Positions 25,517 through 35,009 are shown, counted from the stretch's first letter. The stretch: 64,000 nucleotides of DNA from Thermoproteus uzoniensis 768-20 (GCF_000193375.1 NC_015315.1:1806622-1870621), one strand, 5' to 3'. The notes: generated from the sequence alone by a model not told the origin. Translations and numbers: made by a program.

Positions 25517-28315
25517 TTAGGCCTCCAGCAACCTCGCCTTGAGGTGCTCCTTCTCGCTTTCGACCAACAGCTCGGTCAGCTTGTTGAGATCGGCGCCGTC
25601 GGCCTTGGCCAAGACGGCCTCCAGCTCCTCTATGGGTATCCTGCTGGCCAAGGCGTACAGCCCCCTCCAGCCGTACCTCTCCAGTATCTCTCTGCTCTTG
25701 ACGACCTCCTCAGACCTCCGCCTCACCTCTCTCTCCAGGTTATCGGTGGAGAAGTACCTCACGACGCCCAGCTTGCCGCCGCACTTGGGGCACTTCACCT
25801 CGTAGACCTCGCCCACCCTCATCAGTCCAGTCCAGCCGCAGTCGGCGCACACGAACAACATCGTCGTGTTGAGGAGCCGCGCCTTAGCGCTCTCCAGGAC
25901 CAACCTCTTCAGCCGCTCCGGCGGTATTACCTCGAGCCTATGGGCTAGCTTGTCGTAGGCCACCTTGCCTAGATGTGTCGGGCCTCTCGCCACCTTCACG
26001 GATATCCTCCCCTCCTTGATCTGTTGCAGGACGCGCCAGAGCGACTCGAGGTCCAGATCTTGCTCTAGAGCTTCCCTCAAGGCCTCGTCGAACACGGGAG
26101 TTCCGCTGAAGGCCTCGACGAGCTTTCCTATACTCACGCTGTATATGTCGGCCTCCTTGTCCACGGCGCCGAACCTCTTGGCCACGTAGAGGAACCTCCT
26201 CTTGAAGGAGCCGGACTTTATGAGGGCCGACTTCACGAGCTCGGCCAGCTCCACCGGCTGGAGATCGGCGAGTCTCCTCAAGGCCGCCACGACGGCCTCG
26301 ACCGGGAGGCTCCGCGAGGACTGTATTATGACCGAGTAGGGATCTTGGTGGAAGCCCACCGGCATGTCCAGCTCCTTGATCAACAACTCGCCGAGGAGCT
26401 TCGAGAGCGTCCTGTTTGCCAGCGTGCCGAGGTGGGCGTGGACCACCACGACGTTCTCCGCGAACTGCTCCACCACCACTGTCTTGTCGTCGGGTAGATA
26501 CTCGGGCGGCTGTTTATACAGCTCCTCGGCGACGTATTCGGCGGCGGCTTTAGACATGCCCATGCGGACGAGCGCCTCCGCCGCCTTGGCCCTATCGCCG
26601 AGGGCTCTGAGCTCTCTCTTCAAGGCCCCGACCCCTTGCGCCACCTCGAACGGCACCGGTATCTCCTCGCCCACCCAGCTCGGTATGGCCCCCGACGGGT
26701 CGTCCACCTCCACCACCTTTATCGCTCTGCCATCTACCTCAGTTATCAGCCAAGGCCTCCCCCTAAAAACGAACTTGACTCCCGGCGTGCCGTACTCGGC
26801 CACGAAAGCCTCGTCGAGCGTCCCTATGAGCTCGCCCGTCTTGGCGTCGACCACGGCGTATTGCCTCTCGTCGGGTATCATGGAGAGCGTCTCGAAGAAA
26901 TACCTGTAGAACCCCCTATTGCGCGGCCGCACTACCACGTCGTCTTCCTCGAAGTAGAGGGCCAGCCTCGGCTTCAGCTGGTCCATGAACTTGGCGACTC
27001 TACGGAGCTCCTCCAGGGTGAGATCCCTGTAGGGATACGCCCTCTTGATAATCTCGTAGAGCTCCTGGAGCTTCCAACGGGGCCTCAACATGAGGAAGGC
27101 GGCGATCTGGTTCGCCAAGACGTCGTAGGGCTTGTAGGGCACCTTCGTGGCCTCGAGGAGGCCCGCCTTGGCTCTCCTGACGATCTCGAAGGCCTCCAGC
27201 ACGTCGTTCACGTCGTCGCCTATTATCACTCCTCGAGGCACCAAGGTCAGCCTATGCCCGCTTCTGCCCACTCTCTGGACCAGCCTCACGACTTGGTGCG
27301 GCGAGAGGTACTGGATCACTAAGTCAACGTGGCCTATATCTATTCCCAGCTCCAGGCTCGAGGTGGCGACGACTGCCTTCAACCTGCCGCTCTTCAAGCC
27401 ATTCTCGACGGAGAGTCTGACCATCTTGGAGAGCGATGAGTGGTGGACCGAGGCGGGCAGGTCCGGATACGCCTGCGCGAGCCTGAAGCCCAACAGCTCG
27501 GCCATGCTCCTCGTGTTAACGAAGATGAGCGTCGTCCTATTCCTCTCGACCAGCTCCTTTATAGTCCTCAGACGCGCCACGACGTCCTCGTGGGTGGACA
27601 GCCGTTGGGCGTCGGCGCGGTCCCTATCGTCGGGAATGGGCCTAACTACCTCCAACTTCATGTGCCTCACCACGTTCACCTGGACAACCTCGTAGGGCCT
27701 CCCGACGCCGAACAAGAACTTGGCGACCTCGTCGACCGAGCCGACGGTTGCCGAGAGCCCGATTATCTGCAGATCCCTGCCGACGTGGTACCTAAGCCGC
27801 TCGAGAGTGACGCTGAGCTGGACGCCCCTCTTGTCCTCGGCCAGCTCGTGCACCTCGTCAACAATTACCCACCTCAGCTGCTTCAAGTGCTCCAGCAACC
27901 TCTTGCCGGTGAGTATCGCCTGGAGCATCTCGGGCGTCGTTATGAGCATGTGCGGCGGGTTGCGGCTCTGCCTCTGCCTATCCGCCTCGTCGGTATCGCC
28001 GTGTCTGACGTCGACCGATATGCCCAGCTTGGCCCCCCACCACTTCAGTCTGTCCAACAGATCTCGGTTGAGGGCGCGGAGGGGGGTTATGTAGAGGATG
28101 TATATGCCGGGCTCCGTCGCGCCCAGCTCCAGGAACTTGGAGAAGACGGGCAGTATGGCGGCCTCGGTCTTCCCCGACCCGGTCGGGGCTATGATCAAGA
28201 CGTTGCGGCCCTCCAGCACCAGCGGTATGGCCAGCCTCTGGGGCTCCGTGGGCTCGTTGAACCCCTTCTCGGCTAGAGCCGCCCTAATCGCTTCGTGCAA
28301 CGCGGCGAAGGCCAC
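25517..28315 (-). CDS. lhr: Lhr-family DEAD/DEAH-box helicase
   Basis: The 932-residue helicase has Walker A APTGSGKT (43-50), motif II DEVH (153-156), motif III SATVGS, and motif VI QRVGRSGHR. The Lhr-core winged-helix and C-terminal regions follow. A four-cysteine zinc motif (FVCADCGWTG then VKCPKCGG) lies near residue 840-870. Lhr proteins unwind DNA and RNA:DNA hybrids during repair. It starts with GTG; attttTATTTC-like sequence lies just upstream. Single-gene unit. Confidence 0.93.
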   Translation of the reverse strand: MAFAALHEAIRAALAEKGFNEPTEPQRLAIPLVLEGRNVLIIAPTGSGKTEAAILPVFSKFLELGATEPGIYILYITPLRALNRDLLDRLKWWGAKLGISVDVRHGDTDEADRQRQSRNPPHMLITTPEMLQAILTGKRLLEHLKQLRWVIVDEVHELAEDKRGVQLSVTLERLRYHVGRDLQIIGLSATVGSVDEVAKFLFGVGRPYEVVQVNVVRHMKLEVVRPIPDDRDRADAQRLSTHEDVVARLRTIKELVERNRTTLIFVNTRSMAELLGFRLAQAYPDLPASVHHSSLSKMVRLSVENGLKSGRLKAVVATSSLELGIDIGHVDLVIQYLSPHQVVRLVQRVGRSGHRLTLVPRGVIIGDDVNDVLEAFEIVRRAKAGLLEATKVPYKPYDVLANQIAAFLMLRPRWKLQELYEIIKRAYPYRDLTLEELRRVAKFMDQLKPRLALYFEEDDVVVRPRNRGFYRYFFETLSMIPDERQYAVVDAKTGELIGTLDEAFVAEYGTPGVKFVFRGRPWLITEVDGRAIKVVEVDDPSGAIPSWVGEEIPVPFEVAQGVGALKRELRALGDRAKAAEALVRMGMSKAAAEYVAEELYKQPPEYLPDDKTVVVEQFAENVVVVHAHLGTLANRTLSKLLGELLIKELDMPVGFHQDPYSVIIQSSRSLPVEAVVAALRRLADLQPVELAELVKSALIKSGSFKRRFLYVAKRFGAVDKEADIYSVSIGKLVEAFSGTPVFDEALREALEQDLDLESLWRVLQQIKEGRISVKVARGPTHLGKVAYDKLAHRLEVIPPERLKRLVLESAKARLLNTTMLFVCADCGWTGLMRVGEVYEVKCPKCGGKLGVVRYFSTDNLEREVRRRSEEVVKSREILERYGWRGLYALASRIPIEELEAVLAKADGADLNKLTELLVESEKEHLKARLLEA

Positions 28316-28373
28316 GACGCGGGGATTACCTGCGAAATAAAAACGTTTTCAGAATACATCGATCCCCTTAGAG

Positions 28374-28384
28374 TAATATATATT
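28374..28384 (+). promoter_or_regulatory. TATA box of the secreted-protein gene
   Basis: The sequence taatatatatt ends 22 bases before the ATG at 28406. This settles the start of that gene at 28406, as opposed to an upstream in-frame ATG at 28295. Confidence 0.55.
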
Positions 28385-28405
28385 AAGGAGCTCCTCCCCG
28401 CCTCC

Positions 28406-28975
28406 ATGCGCCTTCCTGCCCTGTTGCCTTTACTGGCCGCGCTCGTCCTGGCCTTCCCATCGACGTTCCAAATATTGGTGGGGCCGAACGCGACTATTCC
28501 CGTCTCGATCAACGGATCCGCGTTGGTGGTCAACGGAACTAGATACAACGTGCCCCAGCTCCCATACACGTGGATTGCCTTCCCGCCGTCTGCCAAGAGC
28601 TATTTAGCGGTCGTAGGCTTGAGCTACCCGTTCTCCGCATGTCAGTTCGCCTCGACGCCCGATGGCTTCTCGGTGTCTTGCGAACAGAACCAGCCCATGA
28701 CGGTTGTCTACGTGGCCTCGCCCGGCTACAGCCTATACTGCGATCAACAGCCCCTGTCGCGGCAACTCGAGGGACAGGTGGGGGTACTTCAGTTCAACTC
28801 TCTGCGGCTCGACTGCCGGCTGATAAGAGGCGCGGTCGGCGCTACGTTGAACCCGTCTCTAGGCTTGCTTACAGCCGTCCTGGGCGCGGTCGCGTCCGCC
28901 TTAGGTATTGCGTTTGCCGGGCTCCTCCTGGCGATGGTCCTCAAGCAAAGAGGAGGAGAAGCGTCTTCTCGGTGA
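28406..28975 (+). CDS. Secreted, C-terminally anchored protein of unknown function
   Basis: From ATG 28406 the protein is 189 residues. It has a signal peptide (MRLPALLPLLAALVLAFPS), an extracytoplasmic beta-rich domain with several cysteines (SACQF, VSCEQN, LYCDQQ, LDCRL), and a C-terminal membrane helix ending in KQRGGEASSR. Four or so exported cysteines suggest disulfide bonds, which fits the VKOR and PDO genes nearby. Family not recognised. The 3' end overlaps the convergent CBS gene. Confidence 0.75.
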   Translation: MRLPALLPLLAALVLAFPSTFQILVGPNATIPVSINGSALVVNGTRYNVPQLPYTWIAFPPSAKSYLAVVGLSYPFSACQFASTPDGFSVSCEQNQPMTVVYVASPGYSLYCDQQPLSRQLEGQVGVLQFNSLRLDCRLIRGAVGATLNPSLGLLTAVLGAVASALGIAFAGLLLAMVLKQRGGEASSR

Positions 28976-29771
28976 CCATCCCTATCACGTTCCCGCTTTC
29001 TCTGTCCACGACAGGCACGCCGCCCACGTCGTACTCCAACATCTTCTTAACTATATCGGTCACGTAGTCGTCTGGCGAGGCCAAGAATATTGGGGACTTG
29101 GCTATGTTGATGGCGTATTCGTTGACGATCTCGTCAACGTCGCCTTCCTTGGCCTTGTTGAACGTCGACTCGTCGGCGAAGTAGCGCAACACGTCCTTCG
29201 CGTGTAGCATGGAGATGACCTTGCCCTTCTCGTCGACTATGGGGTACCTCCTGAATCTGTATACTGTGATGCCCTCGAGCGCGTCCATGACCGTGGAGTA
29301 CTTGGTCAAGACGTACACGATCCTCGTCATCACGTCTCTGATCTGGTGGGGGAACCCGGCCTGAGCCACTATCTTCATGGCGTCCCACTCGGTGAAGATT
29401 CCCACAAGCCTTCCGTCCTCGTCGACAACAGGCATGGAGCCGAAGTTGTGTTTGAGGAAGAGCGATATGGCCTCCCCCACCGTCATGTTGGGCCTCGCCG
29501 TTATGACGTTCCGCGTGGCGAACTCTATCGCGGGCCGCATGTAGACGTCGCCGTATAGGGATTTGCCGCCCGACTCGACGAAGGAGTATATGGCGTCCAG
29601 GATATCCAACGCGGTTATTATGCCGAGGAGGCTCTTGTCCTTCACTATGGGCAACCTCCTTATGTCTAGCTCGACCATCTTGCGCAAGGCGTCTATCACC
29701 TTGTCCTTCTCGCCTAAAGTCACCACGTTCTTCGTCGCAACTTCAGCCAGAGGCGTCGACAATACGTCCAC
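28941..29771 (-). CDS. Four-CBS-domain protein
   Basis: The 276-residue protein is four CBS units in tandem; each has the strand-helix pattern, e.g. IRRLPIVKDKSLLGIITALD, GSMPVVDEDGRLVGIFTEWD, and VGGVPVVDRESGNVIGMVTE. CBS pairs bind adenosyl ligands (AMP, ATP, SAM) and act as energy sensors. No effector domain is attached. The GTG start is preceded by tttataaa at TATA distance. Confidence 0.9.
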   Translation of the reverse strand: MDVLSTPLAEVATKNVVTLGEKDKVIDALRKMVELDIRRLPIVKDKSLLGIITALDILDAIYSFVESGGKSLYGDVYMRPAIEFATRNVITARPNMTVGEAISLFLKHNFGSMPVVDEDGRLVGIFTEWDAMKIVAQAGFPHQIRDVMTRIVYVLTKYSTVMDALEGITVYRFRRYPIVDEKGKVISMLHAKDVLRYFADESTFNKAKEGDVDEIVNEYAINIAKSPIFLASPDDYVTDIVKKMLEYDVGGVPVVDRESGNVIGMVTEKTLLLLFA

Positions 29772-29827
29772 ATATCAACCACCTACTATGTTTATAAATG
29801 CTACTCTCGGCGGGCGGCCGCTCGCGC

Positions 29828-30406
29828 TTAGCCGATCGGCGGCTGCCTCTCGGGCGATCTGGCCAGGAGCCATTCGGCCAAGGCCCTAAACGCCTTTCCT
29901 CTATGGGAGAAGGCCGACTTCTCCTCCAGGCTCATCTCGGCGAACGTCTTAGTGTGGCCGGCAGGCACGAAGATGGGGTCGAATCCGAACCCGCCAGAGC
30001 CTCTGGGCTCGCCTATTATGAAGCCCTCGGCGATCCCGGCGAAGACCTTGACAGACCCCTCCACGCATATCGCCACGGCCGACTTAAAACGCGCCGATCT
30101 ATTCTCTACGCCGGTCATGAGCTTGAGGATCCCGGCGATCCCTAGAGTTCGGTAGACGTACTCCGAGTAGGGGCCCGGGAACCCGTTGAGCGCATCTATG
30201 TAAAGCCCGGCGTCCTCCACGGCGACGAGCTCCTCGCCGAGCTCGCACAGCCTCCTCGCGGCAACCTCCGCGACGGCCTCCACGTCGTCTGCCTGTATCT
30301 CGAGCTTCTCGACGTCCTTCTGCTCCACCTCTATGGAGTACTCGCCGAGGACGTGCCTCGCCTCGGCAACCTTGTGAGGGTTCGATGTCGCAAGGTAGAT
30401 CCGCAC
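29828..30406 (-). CDS. Non-canonical purine NTP pyrophosphatase (ITPase, RdgB/HAM1)
   Basis: The 192-residue enzyme hydrolyses ITP, dITP and XTP to monophosphates and so keeps deaminated purines out of nucleic acids. Hallmarks are LATSNPHKVAEA (residues 5-16), VAVEDAGLYIDALNGFPGPY and GSGGFGFDPIFVPAG. GTG start. Together with the UDGb gene it forms part of the cell's defence against base deamination. Confidence 0.94.
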   Translation of the reverse strand: MRIYLATSNPHKVAEARHVLGEYSIEVEQKDVEKLEIQADDVEAVAEVAARRLCELGEELVAVEDAGLYIDALNGFPGPYSEYVYRTLGIAGILKLMTGVENRSARFKSAVAICVEGSVKVFAGIAEGFIIGEPRGSGGFGFDPIFVPAGHTKTFAEMSLEEKSAFSHRGKAFRALAEWLLARSPERQPPIG

Positions 30407-30485
30407 GCCACGTCGCCGGCGCCGCGTTTTATTGTTTACGGTCCGGCGCGGTTCAAAATTTATAATACGGCCTCTTCGTAGGGCC

Positions 30486-31073
30486 GTGCACGTCCCCTAC
30501 GCCCGCGAAGAGCTGGAGGTTCCTCAAGGAGTCTCCGTGTCGGTGGAGAAGATAGGGCTTTTCGACTACAAGGTGGCGGTCAAGGGACCTCTGGGCTCTA
30601 TCGAGAGAGTCTACAGAAATGTCCCGGTCTCCATATCCATGTCGGAGGGCAAGATCGTGCTGGAGGTCTTCGGGGCCAGGAAGAGGGAGTACGCAATACT
30701 GGGCACGATAAAGGGCGAGCTGAAGAACGCCTTCTTGGGCGTCACCAGAGGGTGGAGGTACAAGCTCAAGATAATATACACTCACTTCCCTATGTTGGTC
30801 AAGGTACAGGGAAGCCAGCTCACCATAGAGAACTTCCTCGGCAGGAAGTCCAAAATTGTGCTCGAGATACCTAAGTCCGTGAAGGTCCAGCTACAGGGGA
30901 AGGAGGACATAGTCGTCGAGGGGATAGACCGCGACGTCGTCAGCCAGTTCGCGGCCAATATCCAGAGGGCGACCGAGCTCCACGGAGACGAGAAGCCGGC
31001 ACCGCACGGCCGCGAGGGAGGCCTCGGAGTGGTCGACGGCATATATGTCTACGGAGTCGAACACGTCAAGTGA
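30486..31073 (+). CDS. rpl6: Ribosomal protein uL6 (L6P)
   Basis: The 195-residue large-subunit protein (VHVPYAREELEVPQG...) has two L6 domains; the second contains LTIENFLGRKSKIVLEI. I chose GTG 30486 because the TATA box ttataa (30460-30465) lies just before it, although the frame is open further upstream. It is separate from the rest of the spc operon. The end overlaps the thioredoxin gene by 29 bases. Confidence 0.94.
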   Translation: MHVPYAREELEVPQGVSVSVEKIGLFDYKVAVKGPLGSIERVYRNVPVSISMSEGKIVLEVFGARKREYAILGTIKGELKNAFLGVTRGWRYKLKIIYTHFPMLVKVQGSQLTIENFLGRKSKIVLEIPKSVKVQLQGKEDIVVEGIDRDVVSQFAANIQRATELHGDEKPAPHGREGGLGVVDGIYVYGVEHVK

Positions 31074-31485
31074 GCTGGAGGCGATACTCAGAAGGAAGGC
31101 CCTCCAGCTCCTGTCCGGCGGCCGGCGTTGTTGCTCGGTGAAGTATCCCGTCGGCTATGTGTTGAACAGCGTGGAGGAGCTGGGCGAGGCGGTCAAGAGC
31201 TGTAGGGCGGCCTTTGTGATGTTCTTCGGGAGGACTTGTCCCTACTGCAGAGCGTTCGACCCCATATTCAGACATGTAGGCGCGAAATACGCAGATCTGG
31301 CCAACTTCGTCAAGGCCGAGGTGGAGAGGTTTGCCTTCACCGCGTCAGCGCTGGGGGTTATGGGTACTCCGACAACATTCGCGTTCGTGGACGGCGAGCC
31401 TGCCGAGGCACTGCCCGGCTTCGCCATAGCCCCCGTCTTCGAACAATTCGTCCAGCGGAATCTGCGGAGCGCCCGTTGCGGCTAG
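31045..31485 (+). CDS. Thioredoxin-domain protein
   Basis: The 146-residue protein has a thioredoxin fold with the active site FFGRTCPYCRAF (CPYC near residue 68-71) and the cis-proline in GVMGTPTTFAF. An extra N-terminal segment carries CC at about residue 29-30, and Cys-Gly ends the protein. It is a candidate cytoplasmic thiol-disulfide exchanger. It overlaps the L6 gene and precedes a CoA-disulfide reductase-like gene by 36 bases. Confidence 0.87.
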   Translation: MSTESNTSSELEAILRRKALQLLSGGRRCCSVKYPVGYVLNSVEELGEAVKSCRAAFVMFFGRTCPYCRAFDPIFRHVGAKYADLANFVKAEVERFAFTASALGVMGTPTTFAFVDGEPAEALPGFAIAPVFEQFVQRNLRSARCG

Positions 31486-31521
31486 GGGCCAACTGATTTA
31501 AATACACAATACGCCGGCTGT

Positions 31522-32868
31522 ATGGTCAGGGTAGTCATAATAGGCGGGGGAGCGGCCGGCGCGTCTGCGGCCGCTAGGGCCAGGAGGCTCGACCCCAACG
31601 CCGAGATTGTCATGGTGGAGGCCGGCTCAATGATCACCCACGCCCCCTGCGGCATACCCTACGCCGTCAGCGGCGTGGTGGCCGACTACAAGAGCCTCAT
31701 GACCTATACGCCCGAGGAGTTCGAGAAAGAGAGGAATATAAAGGTGCTCATAAACGCCAAGGCGGTAGACGTAGACCCCGACAAGAGGACGGTGACGGTC
31801 GTCAGAGGCGGGAGGAGCGAGACGTTGCAGTGGGACAAGCTGATAGTGGCCACGGGGGCCAAGCCTCTCGTGCCCAAGATCCCCGGCGTCGATCTGCCCG
31901 GCATATTGACGGTGCGGTTGCCCGACGACGTGCCTCTGCTGAAGTCGGAGCTCGCAGACGCGTCGACGGTCGGCATAGTCGGCGGCGGGTACATAGGCGT
32001 GGAGATGGCGGAGGCCCTCCTCCATCTAGGCAAGAAGGTGATCCTCTTCGAGATGATGGACAGACTGCTCCCGGCGGCCCTAGACGCCGATATGTCCTCC
32101 GTATTGGCCGAGGAGATGAAGAAGCGCGGCGTGGATCTCCACTTGGGCGAGAAGGTGGTGGAGTTCAGGGGATTCGGCGGGAAGGTCTCGGCGGTTGTGA
32201 CGGAGAAGGGCGAGTATAAGGTCGATAAGGTGATACTCGCCGTGGGCGTCAAGCCCGACGCGGACCTCGCGTTGAAGGCCGGCGCGAAGCTGGGCGAAAC
32301 CGGCGCGGTCGCTGTCAACGAATACATGGAGACCGGCGCTCCCGACGTCTACGCCGCAGGCGATGTGGCTGAGAAGGTTCACAGAGTCACCGGCCGCAAG
32401 GTCTGGATACCGCTTGCCCCCTCCGCCAATAAGGAGGGGCAGGTGGCCGGCGGCAACGCAGTCAAGGGGAGGGTCTTGAGGTTCCCCGGCGTGGTGGGCA
32501 CCGCGGTCACCAAGTTCTTCGACCTGTACGTAGCGAGGACCGGCTTGAGCGAGGAGGAGGCGCAGAAGCTCGGCATCAAGTACGACAAGGCGGTGATCAA
32601 GGCGAGGACAAAGGCCCAGTACTACCCCGGCTATGCCCCAGTCCACGTGAAGATGTTGGCGGATCAGTCCGGGAGGATTCTGGGAGTCCAAGTGCTCGGC
32701 TGGGACCACATAGTGGCGGCCTACGCCGATATAGCGGCGGTGGCCGTAGAGCGCGGCGCCACTATAGAGGATCTGTTCTTCGCCGATATAGGCTACATGC
32801 CCGCCACGGCGCCTGTGTGGCATCCGTTGATAGTTGCGGCTAGGGTTTTATCAAGAGGCAAACTTTGA
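31522..32868 (+). CDS. CoA-disulfide reductase / NADH oxidase family flavoprotein
   Basis: The 448-residue enzyme has the FAD-binding GGGAAGASAA (residues 8-17), the single redox Cys43 in MITHAPCGIPY typical of CoADR and NOX, an NAD(P)H site GGGYIGVEMAEAL, and the FAD motif DVYAAGDVAE. It likely reduces CoA disulfide, polysulfide or O2 with NAD(P)H. TATA tttaaatac precedes the ATG. It neighbours a thioredoxin gene, so a disulfide role is favoured. Confidence 0.9.
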   Translation: MVRVVIIGGGAAGASAAARARRLDPNAEIVMVEAGSMITHAPCGIPYAVSGVVADYKSLMTYTPEEFEKERNIKVLINAKAVDVDPDKRTVTVVRGGRSETLQWDKLIVATGAKPLVPKIPGVDLPGILTVRLPDDVPLLKSELADASTVGIVGGGYIGVEMAEALLHLGKKVILFEMMDRLLPAALDADMSSVLAEEMKKRGVDLHLGEKVVEFRGFGGKVSAVVTEKGEYKVDKVILAVGVKPDADLALKAGAKLGETGAVAVNEYMETGAPDVYAAGDVAEKVHRVTGRKVWIPLAPSANKEGQVAGGNAVKGRVLRFPGVVGTAVTKFFDLYVARTGLSEEEAQKLGIKYDKAVIKARTKAQYYPGYAPVHVKMLADQSGRILGVQVLGWDHIVAAYADIAAVAVERGATIEDLFFADIGYMPATAPVWHPLIVAARVLSRGKL

Positions 32869-32919
32869 GGTGTGGCAAGTCGTAGCTGATTGTTATAAAC
32901 AAGCCGGTTTCTAGACATT

Positions 32920-33846
32920 ATGATAACGGTTATAGGAAGCGGGAGGGTAGGCGCAACTACGGCCGCCATGTTGGGCCTCCTAGGCATCGACAACAAGATA
33001 GTGCTGATAGATATCGTGAAGGGCCTCCCGCAAGGCGAGGCCCTCGACTTGAACCACATGTCGTCCATATTGGGCCTCGACGTGTACTACGTCGGCTCCA
33101 ACGACAACGCGGACATGAGGGGTAGCGACCTCGTCATAGTGACGGCAGGTCTTGCGAGGAAGCCGGGCATGACTAGAGAGCAGCTGTTGGGCCAGAACGC
33201 CGATATTGTGTACGGCATAGGGAAGGATATAGCTAAGTACGCCCCGGACTCCGTAGTGATTCTGACGACCAACCCGCTGGACGCTATGACGTACGTCATG
33301 TGGAAGGCGACCGGCTTCCCGCGCGAGAGGGTTATAGGCTTCAGCGGGGTGCTAGACGGCGGCAGGCTGGCGTTCTACGCAGGCCAGAAGCTCGGCATAT
33401 CTCCTGCCTCGATTATACCGATCGTGTTGGGGCAACACGGAGAGAGCATGTTCCCGGTTCCCAGCAAGAGCTTCGTCTACGGGGTGCCGTTGGACAAGTT
33501 GCTCAAGCCCGAGGAGATCAAGGAAGTGGTCGACGAGACGGTCAAGGCAGGCGCCAGAATAACCGAGCTCAGAGGCTTCTCCTCCAACTGGGGCCCGGGC
33601 GCGGGCGTCGCCCTCATGGCCAAGGCAGTCAAGAGGGACGAGAGGAGGGCCTTGATAGCCTCGGTGGTCCTCAAAGGCGAGTACGGCGTCACTGATGTGC
33701 CGGTCGAGGTCCCCGTAGTGTTGGGGAGAGGCGGGGCGGTGAAGGTGTTGGAGGTCGAGCTCGGCGCAGAGGAGAAGGCCAAGTTCGCCCAAAGCGTCGA
33801 GGCCATACGCAAACTATTAAACTCGTTGCCGGACAAATATAGGTGA
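32920..33846 (+). CDS. mdh: Malate dehydrogenase (LDH-like fold)
   Basis: The 308-residue NAD(P)-enzyme has GSGRVGATTAAMLG (7-20), VIVTAGLARKPGMTR (catalytic-loop arginine region), LTTNPLDAMTYV and VLGQHGESMFP (catalytic His). The LDH-like MDH group is typical of archaea. It interconverts malate and oxaloacetate in the cytoplasm. Its stop overlaps the start of the next gene (GTGA). TATA gttataaac lies upstream of the ATG. Confidence 0.94.
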   Translation: MITVIGSGRVGATTAAMLGLLGIDNKIVLIDIVKGLPQGEALDLNHMSSILGLDVYYVGSNDNADMRGSDLVIVTAGLARKPGMTREQLLGQNADIVYGIGKDIAKYAPDSVVILTTNPLDAMTYVMWKATGFPRERVIGFSGVLDGGRLAFYAGQKLGISPASIIPIVLGQHGESMFPVPSKSFVYGVPLDKLLKPEEIKEVVDETVKAGARITELRGFSSNWGPGAGVALMAKAVKRDERRALIASVVLKGEYGVTDVPVEVPVVLGRGGAVKVLEVELGAEEKAKFAQSVEAIRKLLNSLPDKYR

Positions 33847-34250
33847 GCGAGGTAATAGTCGAGATCCAAGGCCCTCTGGTTTTCAGACTCGTCCACGACA
33901 GGGAGCTGGGATATCTATACGCTCACATACCGGTGAGCAAGAGGCTATCGGGGGCTGTCGTCAGAGAGATAAGGACGGCGACGCACGACCCGTGGCGCTA
34001 CGTGGAGGGCGTGGGGCTCCTCCTCGACATATCGGCGTGGACTAACGAGAGCGATCTCGACCCGCAGACGGTCGGCAAGGCTCTAGAGGCGAAGTATAAG
34101 GAGATCTTGGACTCCATAAAGAAGATAATCGACGAGGCCGGCGAGGCTAAGCCCAAACGGAAGAAGAGGAGAGGACGGAGGAAGTCGAGAAAGTCGAAGA
34201 GGTCTAAGTCCAAGAGGAGTAGAAAGAAGGGTCGAAAAAGTAAAAAATGA
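33843..34250 (+). CDS. Protein with a lysine/arginine-rich tail
   Basis: The 135-residue protein has an N-terminal domain of about 95 residues (EVIVEIQGPLVFRLVHDREL) that I cannot assign. Its C-terminal 35 residues are nearly all Lys, Arg and Ser (KRKKRRGRRKSRKSKRSKSK). The tail resembles histone-H1-like or ribosome-associated tails and suggests nucleic-acid binding. It is coupled to mdh through a GTGA overlap, and the PDO gene follows after 18 bases. Confidence 0.75.
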   Translation: MSEVIVEIQGPLVFRLVHDRELGYLYAHIPVSKRLSGAVVREIRTATHDPWRYVEGVGLLLDISAWTNESDLDPQTVGKALEAKYKEILDSIKKIIDEAGEAKPKRKKRRGRRKSRKSKRSKSKRSRKKGRKSKK

Positions 34251-34268
34251 CATACGGATAGAGGGTCC

Positions 34269-35009
34269 ATGGCCGAAGCAACGCCAATAGGACCCGCACC
34301 AGCCGAGGTGCCTCATATTGAGGTCGACGAGGAGACGAAGGAGATAATAAAGGAGACGCTATCCCAGATGGATTCCCCCGTCGAGGTCAACTTCTTCCAC
34401 AGCAACGACTGCGGGGGGAGGGAGACCAACTGGTGCGTCCCCACCGAGGAGTTGCTCGATCTATTGGGCCAGCTCGCTCCGCCCGAGAAGCTGATAATCA
34501 AGAAGTACGACGTAGTGAAGGACCGAGACGCCGTGGCTAAATTCGGAGTCGAGCCCACCAGAATACCCGCGGTGTATTTCGGAGACGGCTTCATAAAGTA
34601 TTGGGGGGCGCCGCTAGGCGAGGAGGTGAGGGCCTTTATAGAGACCATAGTGAGGCTCTCAACCAAACGCACGGGCTTAAGAGCTAGGACCAAAAACGAG
34701 CTGGCCGCTCTGGCCGAGAAGGCCCAGAAGAGGGTCTACGTGATGACTGTCGTGACGCCGTCGTGCCCCTACTGCCCATACGCCGTCCTGCTGGCCAACA
34801 TGTTCGCCTACGAGAGCAAGGGGAAGGTTGTCTCGATAATGGTCGAGGCCTATGAAAACCCCGATATAGCGGACCAGTATGGAGTGACGGGCGTGCCTGC
34901 GGTCATACTCATGCGCGAGGGCGACCCCATGGGCAATATGGAGTTCGTGGGCGTCCCGCCCGAACACGAGCTGTTGGCCCGCGTCAAGGAGTACGCGGGA
35001 GTCCAGTAA
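34269..35009 (+). CDS. Protein disulfide oxidoreductase, first active site altered
   Basis: The 246-residue protein is two thioredoxin folds in tandem, the architecture of archaeal PDO. The C-terminal unit has the active CPYC at 166-169 and cis-proline in TGVPAVIL. In the N-terminal unit the usual CxxC is replaced by two cysteines eight apart (SNDCGGRETNWCVPT, Cys48 and Cys56). PDO forms and shuffles intracellular disulfides. It converges on the thioredoxin-CcdA gene with no gap. Confidence 0.9.
   Translation: MAEATPIGPAPAEVPHIEVDEETKEIIKETLSQMDSPVEVNFFHSNDCGGRETNWCVPTEELLDLLGQLAPPEKLIIKKYDVVKDRDAVAKFGVEPTRIPAVYFGDGFIKYWGAPLGEEVRAFIETIVRLSTKRTGLRARTKNELAALAEKAQKRVYVMTVVTPSCPYCPYAVLLANMFAYESKGKVVSIMVEAYENPDIADQYGVTGVPAVILMREGDPMGNMEFVGVPPEHELLARVKEYAGVQ

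Noticed and set aside
32080-32823. 247-codon minus-strand frame opposite the CoADR-like gene
   Set aside because: Antisense shadow of a gene with clear FAD and NAD motifs.
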